This document shows, piece by piece, positions 21,228 through 29,628 of a stretch of DNA of 37,369 nt (position 1 is the stretch's first letter; each line of letters begins with the position of its first letter). The notes under the pieces are model-generated. The model worked only from the letters and a program-made list of their open reading frames with translations, ran no database searches and had not been told where the DNA came from. The translations under genes and the position numbers were made by a program. The stretch lies in the NCBI GenBank assembly GCA_003427395.1, contig BFEA01001285.1, positions 19,958-57,326 of the forward strand, in the 5' to 3' direction. This stretch comes from Chara braunii (taxonomy: Eukaryota > Streptophyta > Charophyceae > Charales > Characeae).

Positions 21228-22256
21228 TGATACATGCCCAGTTGGGCAATGTATGTACANCCAAGGATCCGCAATGTGATGAAGAGGACTGAATGGACAA
21301 TGCAATGTTAGTGAAACATCAACAGGCAATGTACACCCTAATACATACAAAATGGCACAACATAGCGCAGCGGAAGACTTTGAGANAAGTCCTGACCTGA
21401 CCGGGACTGACGCGACATCCCATCACTCATCACACATGTGGGAGAGGAGGGACCACATACACAGAAGAAAGGTCCCTCCTTGGTACACACACATGGGGAG
21501 GTACCACAGATGAGAGATGGGGGAAAGAGGAGAGACAAAGATGGATGCGAGGGGGAAGACCAAGATCGCAATAGCGAAGTCCAAAAATAGTCCCTTGCCG
21601 CTGTCCAAGCAATGTCTGCCTCAAGACTGTCGGATCAGATCCTGGGCTATCTGCCCAAGGTAACCCCTGCCTGTATCCTCTGCTGGTAACCCCTCTCACT
21701 CTCGTATCTGAAGAAGAAGATGGAGGAGAAATGAGGAGGAAGGAGGAGAGAGGGAGACGAGATGGAGGGCAAGAAGGAAGAAAAAGATGTCGCCCTCCTC
21801 GCTCCCCCACCTGAAGGTAACTTCTGCCGTACTGACCGTCGTGATCGTCCTGTGCAGGTACCGCGCGGAGCCCCAGCTATGGTGCCAGGTAAGTTTGCCA
21901 CGATAGGTATGGCCTCCGCCTCTCTCTACCTCCTATGCCTCTCCTTCCCAGCCTTGTAGCGCAGCGTCCAACCAGCAGTGTGTCGCTCAAGAAGTGAGCT
22001 ACCCGAACTGTCCCCTGCCCAGCCTCAGCCCAGCTATAAGTAGCGCTGGGCCTGCTGGGCGCTCCTCAGGTACTGGCCTCAAACGGCCTACTCGGTCTGG
22101 GCCCCTACCGGGTATCCAAACTGTGCTGCTGATGCAGCATGGCGCCAAAACGCGCCTGGCCTGAAAACGGCCTCGTCCCTATGTCCCTGGCCCAAGGCGT
22201 CGCCTAGGGGCCTGCAAGTCCGAAACGACGTCTGCACAGACAAAAATAGGACAGCA
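21228..22256 (-). mobile_element. LTR-like repeat F, copy 1
   Basis: About 1029 bp nearly identical to 24526-25571, with TG…CA ends (TGATACATGCCC … GGACAGCA on plus coordinates). There is no PBS or polypurine tract on either side. Twelve bases after its right end the scaffold gap begins. It may be the 3' LTR partner of copy 2 or a solo LTR. It contains a GTAAGT-type donor-like site (21890) and GA/CT-rich stretches. The ORFs in it are chance. Confidence 0.75.
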
Positions 22257-22268
22257 AGCAGTGTTGGA

Positions 22269-22518
22269 NNNNNNNNNNNNNNNNNNNNNNNNNNNNNNNN
22301 NNNNNNNNNNNNNNNNNNNNNNNNNNNNNNNNNNNNNNNNNNNNNNNNNNNNNNNNNNNNNNNNNNNNNNNNNNNNNNNNNNNNNNNNNNNNNNNNNNNN
22401 NNNNNNNNNNNNNNNNNNNNNNNNNNNNNNNNNNNNNNNNNNNNNNNNNNNNNNNNNNNNNNNNNNNNNNNNNNNNNNNNNNNNNNNNNNNNNNNNNNNN
22501 NNNNNNNNNNNNNNNNNN
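22269..22518. other. 250-N scaffold gap
   Basis: Exactly 250 unknown bases. The round size suggests an arbitrary or estimated gap. Translated stretches of X across it mean nothing. Confidence 1.
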
Positions 22519-23540
22519 AACCCCTAATAACACCACCAACACCCCCATAGCGGCCCCCAATACCCCCATACACCAACCCAACACCCTCAAACCGCCCCCA
22601 ACATCCTTATTAAACACCCCGATATCCCCTATATCACCCCTATACTCCCCCTATACTCCAACCCATACCTGAGGCGCATCGCGTGAGCGCGAGCTCCGCA
22701 CGTGCAAGCATAGCGCACGTGCAAGCATGTGCGCGCACGTGATGCGGCGCACCCCAATAAATAGGGGAAAACAAAAAAAATGGAGAGGGCTGGCTGAGGT
22801 AGCCAATGGATCGAAGGGCACATAAAAAAAAATTGGGCCCACATATTTTTTGTTGAATAGTCTTTTTCCCGAAGGACCCCAGCAGTGCATCTGCAAGGGT
22901 CCCAACATCTCAAGAGACGTTCAGCAAATTTCGTGTGATAGAGGAGCAGGCCAGCAATATATGTTCGGGATCCGAAGTCAGGTCTGCTTTCCAGCAGTTA
23001 TGGGTTACAAGTTACAACTACTTACTACCGTAGCTCTCTCTTTCTTTTGTTTCGTTTCTCTACGAGCAGTGGCCCTAAGGGCCTTGCTCCACTCGTCACT
23101 ACTCGCACAAAAGACAAAACATATGGCGGCGTATGGTTCCATGTTCTAGCAGAAGATTCATTCCTCTCTTTCTTTTGTCTCCTTTTCCTACTAAAGGCCT
23201 TGCTCCACTCGTCAGCACTTGCACAAAAGACAAAACATATGGTGGCGTACNGTTCCATGTTCTCGCAGAAAATTCNTTCTAGTTTTGCACATTTGGTGAG
23301 TAGTGGAGGGAGGCCCTGAAAAGCACGTGGTGAGTTGGCCTGCTACTGCCCAGAAACTCACGTGCTCAGTGGTCCCATAACTGCTGAAACACAGACCTTA
23401 ATGTGAATCAACAGCATATATACTTGGCATGCCATGACTCTAGCATGGCTATGAGTTCATGGTAAGGTGGCCCTTGCTAATTATGTGCAGAGGCCTCTCA
23501 GATAACCCGCAGGGGTTTTCAAATACATGCTAAGGAGCTA
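22519..23540. other. Non-coding segment with C-rich tract and a 116-bp tandem duplication
   Basis: 22519-22670 is built from CACCCCC/ATACCCC words. 22676-22755 is rich in CGCACGTGCAAGCAT repeats with G-box CACGTG cores. 23035-23160 and 23165-23278 are two copies of one segment (GCCTTGCTCCACTCGTCA at 23081 and 23197). No gene is recognised. Confidence 0.7.
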
Positions 23541-23547
23541 TTTGTTT

Positions 23548-23548
<1 letters not shown>

Positions 23549-23624
<76 letters not shown>

Positions 23625-23627
23625 CGT

Positions 23628-23684
<57 letters not shown>
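23549..23684. repeat. (CT)n microsatellite with a short TTGCGTG interruption
   Basis: About 36 CT units, CTTGCGTGCT, then about 27 more units. The Leu-Ser ORF across it is an artefact of the repeat. Confidence 0.97.
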
Positions 23685-23687
<3 letters not shown>

Positions 23688-23984
23688 GTTCTCACACATA
23701 ACAGCCGTTTTTTTTTTGTTTTTTTTTTAATATTATTCGCGCATCAGTGACCAGCACACTCGCGCCGCAGGTATGCTCCAACCCCGACCCCCCCATATCC
23801 CCCCCCATCCCCAAAAGTTTCTCAACGGATTTGGGCTCTACTCGGCAAGCGCAGTACAGCCCCCAACTCAGATTTGGAAAAAAATCAGTGGATGGTTGTT
23901 TTCTGATTGGTCGGCAGACTGCCGACCGATCGGCCCTACTGGTCGGCGGTCGGGGTTGGCGGTCGGCAGGGGTGCAACCCTGAC

Positions 23985-24414
23985 AGTAAGTAAGTAAATA
24001 ANTAAATAAATGCCGCCTTGATTTGAAATCTGCGGCCTGGGGGCCGCCGTGGGCCTCCAGGGCGCATCGGAAATTTTTGGAATTTTCGAAATAACGGGAA
24101 ATAGCGAGAAGACATGCAAATCGAAATTTCCGTGATGTGTGAATCCAAAAAAAAAAACGAATCCACGCAATATTCCGAAAGAGAAAGAAAATATTTCGGA
24201 TTTTCCAACAACGAAATCTCGAAATTCAGACAAACGAGAATCGGAAATTTCTGATGCTGCGCTNTTTCGGGAGCTGTGAGTTTCCAGCAAACGAATTTGC
24301 GCTGAAGGAAAAAAGAATTCCGAGAATTTTCGATTTTCGGCAGTTAAGTCAAAATTCGCGATTTTGGGGACTAATTAGTATGACCTACTTAATCAATCAA
24401 TCGGTCACTCAATT

Positions 24415-24448
<34 letters not shown>

Positions 24449-24470
24449 TAATCAATCAATCAATCGGTCC
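23985..24470. repeat. Dispersed 75-bp repeat, AAATTTCC-rich stretch and (AATC)n tract
   Basis: 23985-24065 matches 25570-25650 (TTGATTTGAAATCTGCGGCC and onwards). 24066-24360 is crowded with GGAAATTT and AAATTTCC words, so it is full of short inverted repeats. 24391-24467 is a tetranucleotide AATC array with a few interruptions. No coding sequence. Confidence 0.8.
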
Positions 24471-24509
24471 CCGCACACNTGTCAGATCAGGTTGCCCTGA
24501 TTCACGTGT

Positions 24510-24524
24510 GGGCTCCAATACCAA
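24510..24524 (-). promoter_or_regulatory. Primer-binding-site-like sequence beside F copy 2
   Basis: The minus strand reads TTGGTATTGGAGCCC one base after the LTR end. It resembles TGGTATCAGAGCC, the initiator tRNA-Met complement, with two internal mismatches. It suggests that copy 2 is a 5' LTR in minus orientation. Confidence 0.6.
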
Positions 24525-24525
24525 C

Positions 24526-25571
24526 TGATACATGCCCAGTTGGGCAATGTATGTACAACCAAGGATTCGCAATGTGATGAAGAGGACTGAATGGACAATG
24601 CGATGTTAGTGAAACATCAACAGGCAATGTACATCCTGATACATACAAAATGGCACAAAATAGCGCAGCGGAAGACTTTGAGATAAGTCCTGACCTGACC
24701 GGGACTGACGCGACATCCCATCACTCATCACCCATGTGGGAGAGAAGGACGGACCACATACACAGAAGAAAGGTCCCTCCTTGGTACACACACATGGGGA
24801 GGTACCACAGATGAGAGATGGGGGAACGGGGAGAGATGAAGATGGATGCGAGGGGGAAGACCAAGATCGCAATAGCGAAGTCCAAAAATAGTCGCTTGCC
24901 GCTGTCCAAGCAATGTCTGCCTCAAGTATGTCGGATCAGATCCTGGGCTATCTGCCCACAGTAACCCCTGCCTGTATCCTCTGCCGGTAACCCAATCACT
25001 CTTGTATCTGAAGAAGAAGATGGAGGAGGAATGAGGAACGAGGAGGAGAGAGGGAGACGAGATGGAGGGCGAGAAGGAAGAAGAAGATGTCGCCCTCCTC
25101 GCTGCCTCACCTGCATGTAACTGCTGCCGTACTGACCGTCGTGGTCGTCCTGTGCGAAACTGCGCGGAGCCCCAGCTATGGCACCAGGTAAGTTCGCCAC
25201 TACAGGTATGACCTTCGCCTCTCTCTACCTCCTACGCCTCTCCTTCCCAGCCTTGCAGNGCAGCGCCAAAATAGTGCAGCCTCCAACCAGCAGCGTGTCG
25301 CTCAAGAAGTGAGCTACCCGAACTATCCCCTGCCCAGCCTCAGCCCAGCTATAAGTAGCGCTGGGCCTGCTGGGCGCTCCTCAGGTACTGGCCTCAAACG
25401 GCCTACTCGGCCGGGGCCCCTACTGGGTATCCAGACTGTGCTGCTGATGCAGCATGGCGCCAAAACACACGTGGCCTGAAAACGGCCTTGTCCCTGTGTC
25501 CCTGGCCCAAGGCGTCNCCATGGGGCCTGCGCGTCCAAAACGACGTCTGCACAGACAAAAATAGGACAGCA
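24526..25571 (-). mobile_element. LTR-like repeat F, copy 2
   Basis: 1046 bp, the partner of 21228-22256, with TG…CA ends and a PBS-like sequence on its downstream side. The two copies differ by scattered substitutions and a 13-base insertion near 25265. No Gag or Pol frame lies between the copies, so either F is a non-autonomous (TRIM/LARD-like) unit or its coding part is lost at the gap. Confidence 0.72.
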
Positions 25572-25864
25572 AGTAAGTATATAAATAAATACATGCCGAC
25601 TTGATTTGAAATCTGCGGCCTGGGGGCCACCGTGGGCCTCCAGGGCACATATCTGATGGGCATGCTGAAACGGTATTCACCAATTCGTGGTAGCTGAGGC
25701 AGATCCCAGGGCTCGNTCCCGAGTTCCCCAACTTACCTGTGTACAATACCTGCGTCAACTCGAAGAGTTGAACCTGCGACCTGTAGAACCGCCAGTGGTA
25801 GGTAGGTCTGTCGTAGGTCTATAGGTAGCCAGGATTCGATCCGTAGACTTCTAAAGCGCAGCAA
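25572..25864. other. Dispersed repeat and possible SINE-like segment
   Basis: 25572-25650 repeats 23985-24065. Beyond it, the minus strand has GGATCGAATCC (25832-25842), one base from the pol III B box, and the plus strand has GTGGTAGCTGAGGCAG … GGGCTCGNTCCC (about 25687-25722), with an A-box and B-box look. No tRNA fold is convincing. The right copy of the 18-nt direct repeat is at 25847-25864. Confidence 0.3.
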
Positions 25865-26439
25865 AGTGCCAAATGGACAAGCAGCCATCGCATACGTGAC
25901 CTAATCCCATTGGGTTGGCATGGTAACCGTGACCGAAGTGCTTCGACCAGGGCCCTTCAGAGGCACCGCCCTGTCTCCTTCCAGATGCTTCCGGGAAGAT
26001 TGTCGTCTCTCAAGGTAGCGCGCACACGACACCTCACCAAAAGAGAGGACTCTCAAGTTGGACTCACTTCCTCGCGGCAAGAAGAGATTGAGAGAGTAGA
26101 TAAGGTAAGGGAACAACGTACCTGGAGATAGCTGCCCCCAACCACAAATTTCTCACCAATTGAGCAGAGTGTGCATTTGATGACCGGTCGTAGCCTCGGT
26201 ACCACCCACAACGCAATGCAGTGCCACCTCAGCTAAATGCCACATCAGCATGCTCTCATCACCAATCATACATTCCGCTGTAACCACTGCAACCCATGCC
26301 GTATAGCCCTCCGACGCACACCTCTCTACCCAGGTTGTGCGCCTAATATGGCCTGACGTCACAAGAACCAACTGCGAAGAAGCATCGTCAACGCACCAAG
26401 TCTGTATAACGCCAGCGCGCCAAGGTAAGTGGCGAATCG
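25847..26439 (-). mobile_element. Element C leader, PBS-proximal part
   Basis: Reverse complement of the first 600 nt of the E leader. It holds GCTGCCCCCAACCA (26131-26144; the conserved block read from the other strand), the donor-like AGGTACGT (26116-26123) and CAGGGCCCTTCAG (about 25948). The remainder of this leader is at 20023-20722. Confidence 0.82.
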
Positions 26440-26456
26440 AACCAGCTCTGGTACCA
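26440..26456 (-). promoter_or_regulatory. Primer-binding site of element C
   Basis: The minus strand reads TGGTACCAGAGCTGGTT, three bases after the 5' LTR end. It is close to the initiator tRNA-Met complement TGGTATCAGAGC. Same spacing as in element E. Confidence 0.85.
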
Positions 26457-26459
26457 AAA

Positions 26460-27502
26460 TGCAAGGAACATGAATATGGACAAAGCACAAAAATCCAAAT
26501 TGCAAAATCACATTGAAGTCCAAGTAGTCAAAGCAAGAGCAGATAGCGCAATGGAACCGAGTAACCATCCATTTGAGAACGATACAGAAGAATCGTGAGT
26601 CAATGTCCAAGCCCAATAGGGCAACACCAACAGCATAACCCAATGTAGCTCTCTCTCTTGAATGGCGCCAGGCGCCCTACCTACTCTACAGCCTATCACT
26701 ACAACTACAGCATGAAAGCAACCAGACAACTTGACGACCAGCGAGTGATGATGTCAACACCAATGTCGACCTCCCCTCTCCACCAGGTACGTCTCTCTCT
26801 TCACCCTCACTCTCCCTTGTTATCCCACACATCGCCCTTCACCTCCGAAGAACCACCTTCGCCCTTCACCTCCTCTGCGCCCACAGGCAGCCCGACTATG
26901 GCCGCCAGCGCCCTGCGCCCAGGCTGCACTCTACCGCTTAGCGCTAGCCTGTCTCCCTCAGCCGCAGCGCAAGTGCAGCGCTACAATGCAGCAGCGTGCC
27001 CACAATGCCTGCATTGGCCAAGATCCCTGCCCACCCGTCCTCCCTGCCTATATGCCTATGTTGCGTGTGGGCGGCCTCCCTTGAGCCTGCGCCTGGGCCC
27101 CAGTACCTGTACCCAGGCCCAATGCGGTTGGGGCCCAGGAGATGCAGTTGCGCCCCTTTCATCAAGGCCTGCGGCCAGATTCAGATAGTGGACCGGTTTC
27201 CCATTGGCATTTTCGGCCTCTATATCCAGCATGCATTGTCGGCCTCACGTTTATGTGCCCAGGGCCTAACCAACTCTGGGGCCCTGGGATTTCTGCATTT
27301 GCAGAGCTCCGATACTTGATGCACTCCAACGAACTGGCGTGCTGCAACTGTATGGACCCCACTTCGTGAAATGTTTGCACAGAGGGCTCTTGTTGATTTG
27401 TTGGCCCGCCTTCACTTAGGGTGGGCACGAGGCTTGCTGGGGGCCTTAGCCCAGAACATGTACATCATGGCAAGGCCCCTTCTTGAGGACTCAATCCTCA
27501 CA
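26460..27502 (-). mobile_element. 5' LTR of element C
   Basis: Exactly 1043 bp with TG…CA ends, PBS on its downstream side and GAAT (27503-27506) outside, matching the GAAT at the far end of the element. It is the undisturbed copy against which the duplications in LTRs B and C can be seen. A weak TATA candidate (GGATATAGAGG on the minus strand, about 27216-27227) lies about 280 nt from its 5' end; the promoter call is a guess. Confidence 0.93.
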
Positions 27503-27911
27503 GAATCTCAAAGAAGAAAGAAAAAACGAAACATGAATTCGACCTTGAAATTAGTTAGATACATTTGTCTGTGTGCAAGTGTGAGTATGCCCTCAACGAG
27601 GGCTGTTCAGTAGATCACGGGATATGCCCTGCCTTGTTGGCACGGGAATCTAAGAAAAATGAAAAAAAAAACAAAAGCCGAAAAAATAGACATCCAGAAT
27701 CTACCTGAAATACTAGTTAGAAGCATTCCACCAAGAACAGACGTGACCACGACCCCCGCCCAACTTAGAAAGTAGTTTTTTTTTTTTTTTTTTGGTTCTT
27801 TCTTTTCTACGTCGCAATTCTCACCGACCGGTCGTTCATTCGAACGACTCCCCCCAAATGCGGCGCGTTAATGGGACACGCCCGCGGCCCATAGCTGGGC
27901 CAAGTACTGGT
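27503..27911. mobile_element. Right arm of the TIR-bearing element
   Basis: Starts with the GAAT target duplication and ends with the inverted repeat (27891-27911). It is non-coding, with A-rich runs near 27660 and a T18 run near 27777-27794. CACCGACCGGTCGTTCATTCGAACGACT near 27825 is rich in small palindromes (described in parts: ACCGGT, TTCGAA). Confidence 0.7.
27891..27911 (-). repeat. Right 21-bp terminal inverted repeat
   Basis: Exact reverse complement of 13067-13087. The E gag sense resumes directly outside it. Confidence 0.8.
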
Positions 27912-28762
27912 AGTTTAAACGGGTTAGTACAACAGCAGGGCTACGGTCAAAACTTTGATGGTCGGGCACAGGTCAGATCATTGGAGGACTTCATATGGTT
28001 AGTCTATAGTAGCTGGCATGACCCCCACGGGGCTCAGAAGACCACGGACTCTCTGGCTAGTCTAGGATCAAAGAGATAGCGGACAATACGGGAGGTAACA
28101 AACATCATAGAGCGATTGATCGTTGTTCCTGGCGTGCGGTACGAACCGCGGGTACTCTTGACAACTTATTTGCAATGTCTGCCTACAGATGTCAAAAAAT
28201 AAGCTGGTCGATGAGGCCTCCATCGATGTACATGACTTTGCTTCATTCAGCAAGGAAGCCTTAGATATAGAGGCTAGGCTTGGGAGTGCCCAGCAAGGAC
28301 CGACAGATGGGAGAAAGAAGAAGCTCCCTCAAGACTGGAGGACGAAAGACAATCTCATGTTCGTTGACCATGATGGTCAAGCGACTGAGATTGATGACTT
28401 CTCTGACCTTGGGGAAGAAACAGACATAGATGGGAGTGTAGAACCTTCAGATGATGGAGTAGTTGCTCCTATCAAGGAAAAGGCTAAGGGGGCTGGGAAA
28501 CAGAAGGTAGGTCGTCCCAAAGGTCAAAGTGACCAAGGACCACCCATATGGGTGAAGCTTGGTCTAGACTCTAGAGTACGAGGTGTGGCGAGACCGTGTT
28601 GCATGAGGCGCTTGCCTTAACTGTGGCCAGTATGGGCACATGATGGCTAAGTGCAAGAGTAGGCGGGTTGCTACTAAGGTCTCGTCCTTAATAGAGATGG
28701 TTGAATCTTCCAACTCTGGTGATGCTTTATCGAGCACTTCCCAAGGAAACACCTCAGGCTAG
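27912..28762 (+). pseudogene. Element E gag, C-terminal half
   Basis: Continues the gag broken at 13066: LNGLVQQQGYGQNFDG, WHDPHGAQKTTDSL, a TAG at 28077, then ERLIVVPGVRYEP and CLPTDV. An extra A in an A-run (28192-28197) shifts the frame. Next are KLVDEASIDVHDFASF, SKEALDIEARLG and DDFSDLGEETDIDGS. A second shift lies before an intact zinc knuckle CLNCGQYGHMMAKC (28613-28654). The natural TAG stop is at 28760. The same knuckle in element A has lost its last Cys. Together with 11874-13066 this shows that everything between is inserted DNA. Confidence 0.9.
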
Positions 28763-28822
28763 TAGGAGTGTTAGCCGCTCTTACTCATGCTGAAGTGGTT
28801 ACTTTACCTTCTCCATTTCAGA
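28763..28822 (+). pseudogene. First bases of element E pol region
   Basis: The 60 bases after the gag stop match the same place in element A (reverse complement of about 1660-1610; GAGYGTTAGCC and GTGGTTAC). The match ends at 28822, close to the LINE-like remnant, which may have inserted here. Confidence 0.6.
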
Positions 28823-28920
28823 CGATGGCCAAGGCTAATGACCCCATGATCACCCCGCAGACAGATCCGGACCAATCGATTCTCTGTTCGATCCCGTGCC
28901 ACCTCTGCTCCCTCGATTGT

Positions 28921-29628
28921 TTATGTGCATCTGCGTTTCCATATGACCCAGAGTGCCAGTTTCCTTAGCAGATTGAACCAAACTTCCCCGCTGCCCTTGA
29001 TGTTGCTAGGGGTGTTAGCGAGGAGTAGGATGGTTGGAGGGGGGATTTTGGGGGGTGGTGTTGCGAAGAAGATCAACCAAAGTTTCAGGGCCTTGTTCCA
29101 GATTCAGGTTCCTTCCCGACAGAAGAGAAGGCAGTGGGGGATGTCTTCGGGTACGTTGTTGTTATAGAGTGCACATGATTCTAAGCTATCTGGGTCTGAG
29201 TGTTTCCCTCTCTCGTAAAGCCATTGACTGACTGACAGAGAGGGTTGTTTGTGCTATGAGCCACTGCATGATACAGATTTTGATTGGTCTGATGAAAATA
29301 TATTTGGTCCATGGGATGGTGAGGGAGATCGCGGAGTCAAGTGGAGGATGTTTCTCCACTTTTCCACCAGCATGGGGTTCGGGTCTGTGGTCTGCAGTCC
29401 GAGGTCATACCCGAACTTTACATCATATTCCGTTATCGTTAATGACTTCCCGATGGTGCCCTGCTCCCATATCCACTCCTTTGGGTTGAATTCGAGCTCC
29501 TCAATACTTAGTTCTGGTTGGAAGATGATCCACGGTGTCGGAACCGTTGGTTCTCGAATACAGTCCCGGCCCTTGAGGCATGGTATATGATAAGGACGTG
29601 CACAAAAGAGGAATCAGGAAGAGAGAGC
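28921..29628 (-). pseudogene. LINE-type (non-LTR) reverse transcriptase C-terminus with zinc-binding domain
   Basis: One minus-strand frame of about 236 codons, broken only by TAG (29254) and TGA (29104). It reads PTPWIIFQPELSIEELEFNP, KEWIWEQ and ITEYDVKFGYDLG. After the TAG come SQWLYERGKHSDPDSLESC and EDIPHCLLFCRE. After the TGA come IWNKALKLWLIFFA and VWFNLLRKLALWVIWKRRC. The pattern W-x-W … Y-x-V-K-x-G-Y … WLYERG … H-x4-C … LLR-x-x-LW-x-IW is that of the zf-RVT region after the polymerase of plant LINEs. One zinc ligand looks lost (CALY for C-x2-C). Both stops could be C-to-T changes of CAG and CGA. The upstream RT and the 3' tail are not recognisable. Confidence 0.72.

Noticed and set aside
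21094-21959. Minus- and plus-strand ORFs in repeat F (repeated near 24606-25200)
   Set aside because: Low-complexity LTR sequence; no domain, and frames differ between the two copies.
22261-22617. ORFs running through the 250-N gap
   Set aside because: Translations of N; no sequence evidence.
23527-23730. Leu-Ser repeat protein on the plus strand
   Set aside because: Translation of the (CT)n microsatellite.
25670-25864. A tRNA gene
   Set aside because: B-box-like words are present, but acceptor and T stems do not pair convincingly; kept only as a weak SINE-like hint.
29034-29062. G-quadruplex regulatory element (plus strand G runs)
   Set aside because: The G runs lie antisense to the Pro-rich codons of the LINE remnant, which explains them.
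29249-29590. Plus-strand ORF of 113 residues
   Set aside because: Shadow of the LINE-like minus-strand frame, which shows domain features while this frame shows none.
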